A stretch of DNA of 64,000 bases, taken from the NCBI GenBank assembly GCA_028818695.1, contig JAPPNK010000012.1:163476-227475 (forward strand), read 5' to 3'. Under the pieces are notes generated by a model. It made no database searches, was not told the origin of the DNA, and saw only the letters and a list, made by a program, of their open reading frames with translations. Below, piece after piece: positions 51,253-60,560 of this stretch. Position 1 is the first letter of the stretch; the number at the start of each line of letters is the position of its first letter. The DNA comes from Candidatus Poribacteria bacterium (lineage in GTDB: Bacteria; Poribacteria; WGA-4E; GCA-2687025). Both the position numbers and the translations under genes were made by a program.

Positions 51253-52416
51253 ATGTCCGATTTGATCGCTCCTCACGGCGGCAGTCTCGTTCAGCGGGCG
51301 GCAGGGGAAGCCGCGGAGGCTGTCCAAGAGAAAGCGGCCGAGCTGCCCCCATTGACGTTGAGCGTCCGCGAAATGTGCGATTTTGAGATGATCGCCGTCG
51401 GCGCGTTTAGCCCTCTTACAGGTTATCTGCGCCGAGCCGACTATGAAAACGTTGTTGAAAACATGCGCCTTGCGGACGGCTTGCCCTGGCCGATTCCGGT
51501 CAGCTTGTCCGCCTCCGCGTTCGAGGCGCGGACGGTTGAAGCGGCGGGCGGGGCGGCGCTGTATTCTCCAGACGGCGCGCTGCTCGGCATTTTAGAACAA
51601 CCGGAAGCATACGGATACGACAAACGGCGCGAGGCGAAACAGGTTTTTCTCACGGAAGAGGAGGCGCACCCAGGCGTCGCGGAGCTTTACGCGCAAAAAG
51701 AGGCGTTGATCGGAGGAGAGATCAAGGCGCTGCGGTTTGCCAGGCGCGAGCTGTTTGAGGACGCGGAGCTTCCTCCTGCGGCGTCGCGCGCGGCGTTTGC
51801 GGAGCGCGGATGGAAGCGCGTCGTCGCATTTCAAACGCGCAACCCGATTCACCGGGCGCACGAGTACATCATCAAATCGGCGATGGAGATTGTGGACGGG
51901 CTGTTTCTGCATCCGCTGATCGGATGGACGCAGGAGGGCGACATTCCCGCCGAGGCGCGAATGGAATGCTATCGAACGATCCTAAAGCATTATTTCCCCG
52001 CCGACCGCGTTCTGCTCGGCTCCATGCCCTCGGCGATGCGTTACGCCGGCCCGCGCGAGGCGGTTCTGCATGCGCTGGCGCGTCAAAACTACGGCTGCAC
52101 GCACTTCATCGTCGGACGCGACCATGCGGGCGTCGGAAACTACTACGGCGCATACGATGCGCAGCGCATCTTTGATCAGTTTGAGCCGGGGGAGATCGGA
52201 ATTGAGCCGCTGCGCTTTGAGCATTCGTTCTACTGCCTGCGGACAGGCGGCATGGCGACGATCAAGACCAGCCCAGCCGGAATGCAGGAGCGCGTTTTTC
52301 TGTCCGGCACGAAGGTGCGGGAGATGCTCTCAAACGGGGAGCCGCTGCCGCCCGAATTCACGCGGAAAGAGGTCGCTGAAGTGTTGAGCGCATGGGCGCA
52401 ATCTTTGAAAGGTTGA
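51253..52416 (+). CDS. sat: Sulfate adenylyltransferase (ATP sulfurylase)
   Basis: 387 residues, the monomeric-chain Sat type rather than CysD/CysN. Signs: MIAVGAFSPLTGYL, the nucleotide site AFQTRNPIHRAHEYI (HxxH), HPLIGWTQEGDIPAEARMECY, GSMPSAMRYAGPREAVLHALARQNYGCTHFIVGRDHAGVG, and a C-terminal FLSGTKVREML. It adenylates sulfate to APS (assimilation) or runs in reverse in dissimilation; no APS reductase or kinase is nearby to decide. Preceded by a good promoter and followed after 7 bp by a rhomboid gene. Confidence 0.93.
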   Translation: MSDLIAPHGGSLVQRAAGEAAEAVQEKAAELPPLTLSVREMCDFEMIAVGAFSPLTGYLRRADYENVVENMRLADGLPWPIPVSLSASAFEARTVEAAGGAALYSPDGALLGILEQPEAYGYDKRREAKQVFLTEEEAHPGVAELYAQKEALIGGEIKALRFARRELFEDAELPPAASRAAFAERGWKRVVAFQTRNPIHRAHEYIIKSAMEIVDGLFLHPLIGWTQEGDIPAEARMECYRTILKHYFPADRVLLGSMPSAMRYAGPREAVLHALARQNYGCTHFIVGRDHAGVGNYYGAYDAQRIFDQFEPGEIGIEPLRFEHSFYCLRTGGMATIKTSPAGMQERVFLSGTKVREMLSNGEPLPPEFTRKEVAEVLSAWAQSLKG

Positions 52417-52423
52417 TGAACCG

Positions 52424-53068
52424 ATGAACTACCGCCGTCGGCGCGGCTTGCTGCCGCCTGTTGTCAAATGGCTGCTCATAGCGAACGCGGCGCTCTTTGC
52501 CGCAGACTATCTCTCCCTTATATTTAGGCTGGACGACGCATGGTTTGCGATTGAACGGCATCTGCCGTTGAATTCAGAACCGAGCCAGTTGCGGCCCTGG
52601 CAGTTCATCACCTACCAGTTTCTGCATGCGGATTTTATGCACATCGGCTTGAACATGTTCGCGCTGTGGATGCTCGGAACGGAGGTAGAGGAGCGATGGG
52701 GCTATAAGCGTTTCCTGATCTATTATCTGACATGCGGGGTTGGGGGCGCCTTGCTTCATCTGGGGGCGACCTATGCGCTTGGGTGGCCGCTTGTCCCGTT
52801 AATCGGCGCGAGCGCCGCTGTGTCGGGCGTTCTGCTGGCGTTCGGTCTGATGTTTCCGAATCGGCTCATTCTTTTTATTTTCATTCCGCTTCCCGCGCGT
52901 CTCATGGTGCTGGTGTACGCCGCCGTGGAGACGGCGCGCGCCTTAGCGACCGCCCGCGGATACGCCGTCATGAATGTAGCGCACTTTGCGCATCTTGGCG
53001 GCATCTTGGTCGGGTATCTTTACTTGAAAATGATGAAGCCCAACCCGCCTCCGATTCGGCGGATATGA
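52424..53068 (+). CDS. Rhomboid-family intramembrane serine protease
   Basis: 214 residues, six membrane segments. Rhomboid signs: QFLHADFMHIGLNMFALWMLG (oxyanion His73/Asn77 region), a Ser in LIGASAAVSG (Ser130; the usual GASG has Ala at the last Gly), and the dyad His in AHFAHLGGILVGY (His190). It should cut transmembrane proteins within the membrane. The GASA variant is tolerated in some family members but could lower activity. Seven bp after sat, probably co-transcribed. Confidence 0.87.
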   Translation: MNYRRRRGLLPPVVKWLLIANAALFAADYLSLIFRLDDAWFAIERHLPLNSEPSQLRPWQFITYQFLHADFMHIGLNMFALWMLGTEVEERWGYKRFLIYYLTCGVGGALLHLGATYALGWPLVPLIGASAAVSGVLLAFGLMFPNRLILFIFIPLPARLMVLVYAAVETARALATARGYAVMNVAHFAHLGGILVGYLYLKMMKPNPPPIRRI

Positions 53069-53072
53069 CCGC

Positions 53073-53816
53073 TTAAAGCTTTTTAAGGTTGTCCCATTCG
53101 CATTCTAGGCAGAAGGCGGCGCCGGGAGAGAGCGGCACGGTTTTGCCCCCGCATTCGGGGCATGGGTTGATGCCGTTCTCCGCGCCGGCAACGGCGGTCG
53201 AAGCTGTCTGCGAGGCTTCAAACAGCTCCCGAAGCGCGCGTTCAGGGCGCATGGAGAGCGGAGGGCCGCTGTCGGGCATTCGGTCGATGAATTCGCTGCG
53301 GGAGACGACATAGCCGTTCTCCGCCAGCTTCGGACGCAGATAGAGCAGGTATTTTTCCGCCGCGACAAGATACGCCTCGTTCGCGTTGAGGCGCGGATGG
53401 GTGAGAATATCGAACTCAAGGGAGCCGATGCGCGCGCGGAGCGAACGCCCGCCTGTCGGAGCCGCCTGACGGCGCAGACGGTTCCACCGCGCCTCGGAGA
53501 TGAGAAGGGCGTACCGGCGCGGCGCTTTTTCGTCCAGCGCGCTGACGCTCAGATACGGCTCATATTCGGCGATAATCTGCAGGGAAAGAATGAACTTTTC
53601 AAAAGAGGCGAGCTTCGCTTCTTCGATGGCGTTGCGTCGGCTCTGGGCGCGTTGCGCGGGCGTCATCTGACGAAAGCCGCGCACCTCTCGGCGGTACAGC
53701 GGCAGGTCGACGGGCGTTTGCGTCGGTATCATGACGCCCTGTCCGACGTCGTTTGGGATCGAAACAGCGTCGCTTTCGACCAGTTTGACGATGAACGGGC
53801 AGCGAAGGTGCGTCAT
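53073..53816 (-). CDS. Unknown protein with C-terminal zinc ribbon
   Basis: 247 residues from ATG 53816; a GTG at 53825 is possible and neither has a good ribosome site. Charged helical middle (MTPAQRAQSRRNAIEEAKLASFEKFILSLQ). The C-terminus ends in a zinc ribbon, CPECGGKTVPLSPGAAFCLEC, two CxxC knuckles. No family recognised. Convergent with the rhomboid gene at a 4-bp gap. Confidence 0.55.
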   Translation of the reverse strand: MTHLRCPFIVKLVESDAVSIPNDVGQGVMIPTQTPVDLPLYRREVRGFRQMTPAQRAQSRRNAIEEAKLASFEKFILSLQIIAEYEPYLSVSALDEKAPRRYALLISEARWNRLRRQAAPTGGRSLRARIGSLEFDILTHPRLNANEAYLVAAEKYLLYLRPKLAENGYVVSRSEFIDRMPDSGPPLSMRPERALRELFEASQTASTAVAGAENGINPCPECGGKTVPLSPGAAFCLECEWDNLKKL

Positions 53817-53899
53817 ATGAACCACAAGCGGTGAGCGTCTATTTATTTATACCGCATCTGGGGCGGCATGTAAAGCGGAAGCCTCTGAACTGCCCTTAA

Positions 53900-54028
53900 A
53901 ACGCCGTCCGCAAATGCCATTCGCTTGAGGAGGTTCAGCAGGTCGTTCGCCGCTTTGACGAGCAGGAACGTCCCAAAAGGCATCCGCCGAGCGAGGAGGA
54001 GAACGACGACAGCGGCGAGGAGGAGTGA
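53900..54028 (+). pseudogene. Duplicated 3' scrap of the neighbouring gene
   Basis: 43 codons reading NAVRKCHSLEEVQQVVRRFD and on to a stop, closely matching the end of the gene at 54104-55561 (NAVRKRHSREEVEQVFRRFD), including the acidic tail. There is no start codon or upstream part, so it is a remnant of a tandem copy. Confidence 0.7.
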
Positions 54029-54033
54029 GCGGC

Positions 54034-54062
54034 TTGCGGCGCTAACGCCAAGGCGTTATGCT
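54034..54062 (+). promoter_or_regulatory. Promoter of the 54104 gene
   Basis: TTGCGG (54034-54039), 17 bp, TATGCT (54057-54062), right after the pseudogene scrap and 41 bp ahead of the ATG. Confidence 0.5.
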
Positions 54063-54103
54063 GTTCCTAGACGCCGTAAACGCGGTTTGGAACGGTCAAG
54101 ACG

Positions 54104-55561
54104 ATGAAAACGACGCAACGCTCATCACACCGCAGGGCGCGCCTCGCTCTGCTGGGCGGCGCGGTTCTGGTTCTGGCGGCGCTGGCGTTTTTTACCGCCC
54201 GCCGCGCGGCGGAGCCGCCGGCAGAGTCGGCGCCAAGCGCGGAGTCGGGCGGGCATTCCACCGAGAGTGGAGTCTCCGCCGGCGATCCAACAACACGCGG
54301 CGCAGACGATCCACATGGGACATCTCCGGCGGAAGGCGCCGCGACCGATAGCGGGACGCATGTCCATGAGTCGGGATTCAGCGCGGAAAGCTCCATGAAT
54401 CGCGACTTTATGGATAAAGAAAGGCGCGCGATGGAGAAGCTTCTTGAGCTGACCGGATCCACTTCCGTCACGTTTGATAAAGAAACTCCGGCAGAAGTGA
54501 TCGAGATACTGGTGAAAGGGATGGACGACCTGACCGCCGCGAAGCATCTGCTCAAATATGGCAGTTTCTTCCCGCTTTCCTCCGACTGGTTTTGGCATCC
54601 AGAGCCGGCGTATGCTGTGGAATACGCCGACCGCGTCCTGGCAAAAGACCCGACCTCGCGCGACGCCCTGTTCGTGAAGCTCTTCGTGCCGATGGGAACC
54701 GCTCGGCTTGATGTTCGCCGAAGACTCATGGAGCTGTACCCAGACGATGCGGACACGATGGTTCTTGCAACTGGGGGCGGCTTCGTGCGGAATTATCCTG
54801 AGGAGGTCATCGCGGTATTGGAGCGTTTTATCCCGGATAAGGGCGCCCATTCAAATACAAGGGTGCATGAACTGATCGGAATATCCTACGAGCGGCTGGA
54901 TATGCAGGACATCGCGGCGATGCATTATCTTCTCGGCGCCGGGTATGACGAGAGCCATTTTGGGGAGATGGCGCTTGCGCCGCCGAATGAGCTTAGACAC
55001 CCGCATGGGCGTGGTGTGTATGAACGGAATGTTTTTAAGTACATGAATTTGATATTCGGGGGAAAGCGGAACTACTCGTCCATCTGGGAGGAACGGAGGC
55101 CGGATGCGGCGGCAAAGCAGACGCCAACCGCGCCGAGCGCGTCGTCTCATGGCCATCCCCATGGGGCAGCCCCGGACGAGCCGCATGGCGCGCCTCCGCC
55201 GCCTGACCATCCAGACGCCCCGCGTCCTGAAGGCGCGCCGCCGCCCCCGCCCGGCGCAGCGATGGACATGGCGGCGGCATACGCCGACTTTGCCAAGGCG
55301 TATCAGGATGCGTTTGAGATGGAGTACGGTCTCTCCGAGGCAACGCCTGAAGGCTACATGAACGCGCTGTTGGGCATGGCGCGCGCCTTCGCCAAGGCGG
55401 GCGACGCCCGGCATGCCCAGGACGCTTACAACGCCGTCCGCAAACGCCATTCGCGCGAGGAGGTTGAGCAGGTCTTCCGCCGCTTCGATGAGCAGGAGCG
55501 TCTCAAAAGGCAGGCGTCGAATGAAGACGGCGAGGAGGATGAAGAGTCCGCTAACCCTTAG
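54104..55561 (+). CDS. Membrane-anchored protein with TPR-like helices and Pro/His-rich linker
   Basis: 485 residues. One N-terminal membrane segment (LALLGGAVLVLAALAFFTA), then a Ser/Glu/His-rich low-complexity stretch (residues about 35-95), helical repeats (YAVEYADRVLAKDPTSRDALFVKLFVP; YPEEVIAVLERFIPDKG), a linker rich in His, Pro and Ala (about 335-385), and a final helical pair AYADFAKAYQDAFEMEYGL. The His-rich linker might bind metal. No family match. Its last 11 bases overlap the helicase gene on the other strand. Confidence 0.65.
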   Translation: MKTTQRSSHRRARLALLGGAVLVLAALAFFTARRAAEPPAESAPSAESGGHSTESGVSAGDPTTRGADDPHGTSPAEGAATDSGTHVHESGFSAESSMNRDFMDKERRAMEKLLELTGSTSVTFDKETPAEVIEILVKGMDDLTAAKHLLKYGSFFPLSSDWFWHPEPAYAVEYADRVLAKDPTSRDALFVKLFVPMGTARLDVRRRLMELYPDDADTMVLATGGGFVRNYPEEVIAVLERFIPDKGAHSNTRVHELIGISYERLDMQDIAAMHYLLGAGYDESHFGEMALAPPNELRHPHGRGVYERNVFKYMNLIFGGKRNYSSIWEERRPDAAAKQTPTAPSASSHGHPHGAAPDEPHGAPPPPDHPDAPRPEGAPPPPPGAAMDMAAAYADFAKAYQDAFEMEYGLSEATPEGYMNALLGMARAFAKAGDARHAQDAYNAVRKRHSREEVEQVFRRFDEQERLKRQASNEDGEEDEESANP

Positions 55562-58500
55562 GAGACCAGCGGCGCATCAGATTGGACGGAATCTCGCGCA
55601 GGAAGCGGGACGGCTTCATGTCGCGTCCGCCTCTGCGCCTGGCGGCGATGAGATAAAGCCGCTCCTGCGCCCGCGTCATGCCGACATAGAGCAGCCGCCG
55701 CTCCTCGTCCAGCGCTTCGGGCCGCTGGATGGAGCGGAACCAGGGCAGCGTCCCGTCCTCCAGTCCGACAATCAGGACGGCGCGGAACTCGGTACCCTTC
55801 GCTGTGTGGAGCGTCATGAGCGAGACGGCGTCGCTCGGTTCGTCGGCGTCGTCCATGTTGTCCAGCGGCTCTAGCAGCGACTGCGCGTTCACAAAATCTT
55901 TTAACGACGCGCCCGGTCGCATCGCCTCATACCGCTGCGCCCGTCGCAGGACGCGCCCTTTCAGCAGCTGCCATCGGCGGTCGTCGTCCGTTTCTGGAGC
56001 CGGGGAGCGCCGCGCGGCGTCTAAAGAGCGCCCCGCTTCGACGCGCGTCTCTTCGGGGAAAGCCATGAGCGTCTCTTCGCGCGGCTTGTTCGCTTTGAGC
56101 CAGCGGGCTGCCGCATGCCGATGCGCTTCCAGCGCAGGATCCTCCCATGCGCCTTTCGATGCCGCCCCGACCGCCAAGAACGGCAGCAGTTCCGATAGGC
56201 TCGATTGAGCGCGGCGGCGCGCCTCCTCCCGGCGCAGACGCTTAAACAGCTCCGCTGTCGCCGCGGCGTCATGCACCGCCCGGTGGCTTTCGACATACTC
56301 GATCTGAAACCGCTCGGCGAGCGAAGTGAGCGTATGGTTCACATGCGGATAGAGCCGGCGCGCGATCTTCAAGGTGTCGTAAGACGGGTTGTTGGGGGTC
56401 TCGCGCAGATGCCGCCGCATTTCCCGTTCAATGAAGCGGTTGTCAAACTCAACGATGTTGTGTCCGACCAAGACGGCGCTTCCGAAGAAATCGCGTATTT
56501 CGCTGATGCGCTCTTCGATGCGGGGTTGATTGCGCACGGTGTCGGCGTCAATGCCATGTATCTGCGTTGATCTGCGCGAGATGCGCGCCCTTGGACGTAT
56601 ATAAAGGTGGAGGTCGGATGCTGGTTTCTCGTAGATGCGTTTGCCCGCGAATTCAATGATCTCGGCTTGTCGAGGATTCGCCCCTGTCGTTTCCAGATCA
56701 TATACGACGACATCGGCGTTCGGGGTTTCTTCAGCCAAATCCAGCAGACGCTGACACAACCGATATGCGATCCAGGCGGCGCAGGCGGGCGAGTCTTCAG
56801 GGGCGGTCAACTGGAGCGCGTTCGTCTGGGTTCCGTCGGGAGGGTTGATCCAAACGGCGCGTTCCGCTTCTTGCGCAGGTTCAACATTCCCGATCCGTAT
56901 CTCAACCGAATCGTCGGACGCCTTCTCTAGCTTTTTGTCGAAATAATCTTCGAACGTCTTTTGTAGAATCAGCTGGGCGCAGACGGCGTCCAGCGAGCCG
57001 TCGTCCATCAGGCAGGGAATTTCGCCGCGTTGAAGCGCCGCGGCGATCACATCCGCCGAAGCGGCGAGCTGCGGAAAGTCAGCCCATTCAGGCGCATTCT
57101 CCAGCTCCTCATGCCGAAACGGGTTGCGCAGCGTTTCCAGCTCGTCGAAAAAGACGGCCGCCGCTTTGGAAGCGCCGAGCTGCGTCAGCTTCTCCCTGAG
57201 ACCCTGCATCCGTCCGACGACCCGTTTGAGAGAGGCGCGCGTGAGCGGAGGGGCGTCTGCGGGGTTTTCCGCCAGCTCTCTAAACGACTTCCCCTCCTGC
57301 ATCGCCCGCCACTGAAACCAGACGCGCGTCCATTCATCCAGAACGAGATTTGGAAACATGAGCGCGTCCGCTAGATGCGCCCCCAGCCCAAAGCAGATGT
57401 AACGCAGCCATGCGAGAACGCGGTTGGCGTCGTCGTTGACAAGTTCGCGGGCAGGCTGCGCGCGGCGAAACGGGACGCTTGCGCGCCGCAGCGAGTCTTC
57501 AAGCCGTTCAGCCGTCCTGTGGTTCCGGTAAAAGACGGCGATGTCCCGATACGGCATACGCGCTTCCGCATGCAGCTTTTGAATAAGCCGTTTGACGATG
57601 TAAGCCGATTCCGCTTCGGATCGGGTAAAATAGGCGCGGACCGGGTTGCCGGGCGGGTTGTCCGTGCGCAGGCGCGTTTGCGGAGAGCTTTTGCGGATTA
57701 GCCCCGTCGCCGCGGAAAGGATTGTGCGCGTTGAGCGGTAATGCGCCTCAAGAGCGATCGTTTCAGGTTGAAATTCGCTTCGAAAGCGGCGCATCCATTC
57801 AGGGTCGGAACCTCTCCATCGGTACACGCTCTGGTTCGCGTCGCCGACGGCTGTAACGCAGCGTTTCGGCCCGCTCAACAGACTAATCAGCTCATACTGC
57901 GAACCGTTGATGTCCTGATACTCATCGATCAGGATATGCTGAAACTTGCTCTGGTACCGCTCCAAAACTGTCGGCGATTCGCGCAGCTTTTCTACGGCGA
58001 TTGCGATCAGATCGTCAAAGTCGAGCGCGTTGTAGTCGGCGAGGCGGGCACCGTAATGGTTGATCGCGTCTTTGAAGGCGGCGATAAACGCTTCATCCGT
58101 TGTGTCTTCGTCCTCCTCTTCAAAGAGCGGCGGTTCTGCGTTGTCTGCGGTTCCGCTTTTGCGCGCGCTGAGAGCGAATCGGAGCCGGCTGAGCATGACA
58201 AGGTCGACTTCAAGATTCGCAGAGCGCAGCGCCTCCGCCATGAGCGCGTCCTGGGCGTCCTGATCAAGGATGCCGAAATCGCTGTCGATGCCCATATCGC
58301 CGCCGCTTTCGCGCAGGATGCGCGCGCAGGTGTGGTGGAAGGTGCCGATCCAGGATTCGCCGGCGACGCTGGATCCCAGCAGGCTCAGCACCCGCTCTTC
58401 CAGCTCATGCGCCGCCTTGTTTGTGAAGGTGATTGCAAGCAGCGCGTCCGCCGGACATCTCCCCGACTCGATGAGATGCGCGACTCTGCATGCGACGACG

Positions 58501-58601
58501 CGCGTTTTCCCTGTTCCAGGACCTGCCAGCACAAGAAGCGGCCCGTCGCCATGTTCGACTGCTTGACGCTGCTTCTCGTTCAGGTCGGTGTCGCGCGGCA
58601 T
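55551..58601 (-). CDS. UvrD/PcrA-type SF1 helicase with an inserted DEDDh 3'-5' exonuclease
   Basis: 1016 residues. Helicase motifs: GPGTGKTRVV (Walker A, 27-33), FTNKAAHELEERV, IGTFHHTCARIL, LDFDDLI, ILIDEYQDINGSQ (motif II), GDANQSVYRWRGSD, HYRSTRTILSAA. The late motifs come only after about residue 890: SLMTLHTAKGTEFRAVLIVGLEDG and LLYVGMTRAQERLY. Between them, residues about 630-790 form a DnaQ-type exonuclease: VVYDLETTG (first DxE), HGIDADTV, VLVGHNIVEFDNRFIE, HRAVHDAAATAELF (final H/D). A helicase that unwinds 3'-5' while its own exonuclease trims ends is implied, in repair or recombination. Third in the rhaI-coaD-helicase run. Confidence 0.9.
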   Translation of the reverse strand: MPRDTDLNEKQRQAVEHGDGPLLVLAGPGTGKTRVVACRVAHLIESGRCPADALLAITFTNKAAHELEERVLSLLGSSVAGESWIGTFHHTCARILRESGGDMGIDSDFGILDQDAQDALMAEALRSANLEVDLVMLSRLRFALSARKSGTADNAEPPLFEEEDEDTTDEAFIAAFKDAINHYGARLADYNALDFDDLIAIAVEKLRESPTVLERYQSKFQHILIDEYQDINGSQYELISLLSGPKRCVTAVGDANQSVYRWRGSDPEWMRRFRSEFQPETIALEAHYRSTRTILSAATGLIRKSSPQTRLRTDNPPGNPVRAYFTRSEAESAYIVKRLIQKLHAEARMPYRDIAVFYRNHRTAERLEDSLRRASVPFRRAQPARELVNDDANRVLAWLRYICFGLGAHLADALMFPNLVLDEWTRVWFQWRAMQEGKSFRELAENPADAPPLTRASLKRVVGRMQGLREKLTQLGASKAAAVFFDELETLRNPFRHEELENAPEWADFPQLAASADVIAAALQRGEIPCLMDDGSLDAVCAQLILQKTFEDYFDKKLEKASDDSVEIRIGNVEPAQEAERAVWINPPDGTQTNALQLTAPEDSPACAAWIAYRLCQRLLDLAEETPNADVVVYDLETTGANPRQAEIIEFAGKRIYEKPASDLHLYIRPRARISRRSTQIHGIDADTVRNQPRIEERISEIRDFFGSAVLVGHNIVEFDNRFIEREMRRHLRETPNNPSYDTLKIARRLYPHVNHTLTSLAERFQIEYVESHRAVHDAAATAELFKRLRREEARRRAQSSLSELLPFLAVGAASKGAWEDPALEAHRHAAARWLKANKPREETLMAFPEETRVEAGRSLDAARRSPAPETDDDRRWQLLKGRVLRRAQRYEAMRPGASLKDFVNAQSLLEPLDNMDDADEPSDAVSLMTLHTAKGTEFRAVLIVGLEDGTLPWFRSIQRPEALDEERRLLYVGMTRAQERLYLIAARRRGGRDMKPSRFLREIPSNLMRRWSPKG

Positions 58602-58649
58602 TTGGAACCGTTTCTTCTCATATGAATTTCATGGCGCGCCGCCGCGTTC

Positions 58650-59186
58650 TTATTCGGCGTCATGCGCGTTTGCATGGATCGGGTTTTCTTTAAGCCGTTG
58701 CCGCAGTTTTTGCACGACCTGCGGCGGCGCGAGACCGTCCAACGATCCTCCGATCTGCGCCACCTGCTTGACAAGAGCGCTGCTCAAAAAAGCGTATTTC
58801 GGGTCTGCCAAGAGAAAGAGCGTGTCGATCTCCGGCGCCAGCCTCCTGTTTAAGAAATACATCTGCGCCTCGTACTCAAAGTCAAGCGGGGAGCGGATGC
58901 CGCGCAGAATGGCGGAGGCTTCGACGCTGCGCGCAAAGTCCGCCGTCAGCCCCTCCATGGCGAGAATTCGGATGCGTTCTTGACCTTGCCAGTCGCCGAC
59001 GGCCTCTTTCAAAAGCTCAACCCGTTCTTCGAGCGTGAACAAGCTCCGCTTTGCCGGGTTGACGCCGACCCCCAGGACGATTTCGTCAAACAGGTTCAGC
59101 GCCAACGCCCGGCGGATGATGTCCATATGCCCGTTCGTGACAGGATCGAAGCTAGCTGGAAAGACGGCGGTTCGTTTTCCGCTCAT
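58650..59186 (-). CDS. coaD: Phosphopantetheine adenylyltransferase
   Basis: 178 residues from ATG 59186; an ATG at 59207 overlaps the rhaI stop and is possible. Signs: AVFPASFDPVTNGHMDIIRRAL (TxGH-type nucleotide site), EIVLGVGVNPAKRSLFTLEERVELL, ILRGIRSPLDFEYEAQMYFLNRRLAPEIDT (RGxR then E), and SSALVKQVAQIGGSLDGLAPP. Penultimate step of coenzyme A synthesis, cytosolic. Nine bases from the rhaI stop, upstream of the helicase gene. Confidence 0.95.
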   Translation of the reverse strand: MSGKRTAVFPASFDPVTNGHMDIIRRALALNLFDEIVLGVGVNPAKRSLFTLEERVELLKEAVGDWQGQERIRILAMEGLTADFARSVEASAILRGIRSPLDFEYEAQMYFLNRRLAPEIDTLFLLADPKYAFLSSALVKQVAQIGGSLDGLAPPQVVQKLRQRLKENPIHANAHDAE

Positions 59187-59194
59187 CGTCTGAA

Positions 59195-60427
59195 TCAGGC
59201 TCCCCATCCGGTGCGCGGTCCTTCGCGCCGTTCTGCCGCCGCTTTTTCAAGATAGCCGCTGCGCCGAAACGCCTCAAGCGGATTCGGATCCAGCCCCGCC
59301 TCCACGCGCAGCGTCTGAAGCAGCGGTTCCACATCCGTATTGTTCGCCTGCTGCATGATCATCTCGGCGCCGACCACATCTTTGGCGCTCTGCGCCTCCT
59401 TCAGCTGATCGTAAGGAACGATGAGCGCGCGGGCGTACGCCATCTGAATGTTCATGATCGACTGAATCATCGCCTCGATTTTCGGCTTGATGTTGTGGCT
59501 CTGATCAATCATGTAGGCGATGTCGGCGGTCGAGTTCGGGTCGTTCTCTTCCTTGACAAGTTCCGTATAGATCAGAAACAGCTCCTGCGGGTTGATGGAG
59601 CCGGTGGTGAGATCGTCGTCGGCGTATTTTCGGCAGTTGAAATGGAAGCCGCCGAGCCGTTCCTCGTCCAGCAGGTAGGCGACGATGAACTCGATATTCG
59701 TCCCCTGCGCGTGATGCCCCGTGTCGATGAGAACCTGCGCCCGGTCGCCCAGATTTTGACAGACGACAAGCGAAGTCCCCCAGTCGGGCAGGTCGGTGTG
59801 GTAAAAGGCGGGTTCAAAGAATTTGTACTCGACCAGCATGCGCGCGTCGTTCGGCATCGCGTCGTAGCCGGCTTGCAGGCATTCCAGCAGCCGCCGCTTT
59901 CGCTCGCGGAAGTCGTCCTGACCTGGGTAGTTTGTGCCGTCGGCGAGCCAGACGCTCATGATGTCGGAGCCTGTGACGCGCATGATCTCGGCGCATTCTA
60001 GGAGATGGTCAATCGACATTTGGCGCACATCGGCGTCTGGGTGGCAGACGCTTCCGAGCATATAGTCCGGCTCTTGGAACAGGTTCGGGTTGATGGCTCC
60101 CACTTCGACGCCGAGCTCGTCGGCGTACTGCTTGAGCGCCGCCCAGTCGTCCACCTTGTCCCATGGGATATGGAGCGCGACCGAGGGCGCGACTCCTGTA
60201 TGCTGATGCGTCACAGCGGCGTCCTGCAGACGCTCTTGGGTGTTTCGCGCCGCCCATTCTTGTTGAAAAACGCCAAAGCGCGTCCCCGAGTCGCCGTACC
60301 CCCATGAGGGCGTTTCGATGCGCTGGTTTTGGAGCCGTTGTCGGACGTCGTTCACATCAACGCCGCGCTCCGTCAGGTCTTCGATGAGCAGGTTGTAGCG
60401 GGCTTGTATCTGGTCTTTAGTCGGCAT
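59195..60427 (-). CDS. rhaI: L-rhamnose isomerase (RhaI type, TIM barrel)
   Basis: 410 residues, xylose-isomerase-like TIM barrel of the Pseudomonas stutzeri L-rhamnose isomerase kind. Signs: FQQEWAARNTQERLQDAA, VALHIPWDKVDDWAALKQYADELGVEVGAINPNLFQ, MSVWLADGTNYPGQDDFRERKRRL, LVEYKFFEPAFYHTDLPDWGTS, VLIDTGHHAQGTNIEFIVAYLL and GGFHFNCRKYADDDLTTGSINP, with the metal Glu, Asp and His in order. Converts L-rhamnose to L-rhamnulose. No other rhamnose genes are adjacent; a start with a TTGCAA-17-TATCAT promoter lies upstream. Confidence 0.88.
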   Translation of the reverse strand: MPTKDQIQARYNLLIEDLTERGVDVNDVRQRLQNQRIETPSWGYGDSGTRFGVFQQEWAARNTQERLQDAAVTHQHTGVAPSVALHIPWDKVDDWAALKQYADELGVEVGAINPNLFQEPDYMLGSVCHPDADVRQMSIDHLLECAEIMRVTGSDIMSVWLADGTNYPGQDDFRERKRRLLECLQAGYDAMPNDARMLVEYKFFEPAFYHTDLPDWGTSLVVCQNLGDRAQVLIDTGHHAQGTNIEFIVAYLLDEERLGGFHFNCRKYADDDLTTGSINPQELFLIYTELVKEENDPNSTADIAYMIDQSHNIKPKIEAMIQSIMNIQMAYARALIVPYDQLKEAQSAKDVVGAEMIMQQANNTDVEPLLQTLRVEAGLDPNPLEAFRRSGYLEKAAAERREGPRTGWGA

Positions 60428-60465
60428 TGTCGTCCCATCGCGCTGTTGCTTTTAATGTTGAGCGC

Positions 60466-60494
60466 ATGATACGCAGAGACGAGGGGCGTTGCAA
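60466..60494 (-). promoter_or_regulatory. rhaI-coaD-helicase promoter
   Basis: Minus strand TTGCAA (60494-60489), 17 bp, TATCAT (60471-60466), 39 bp before the ATG. Confidence 0.5.
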
Positions 60495-60560
60495 CAGCGA
60501 CCAACGAGCAAAGCCTTCTTTGACGGCTGGAGGCAACTGGCTGCTTGCGCTTCGAAAACA

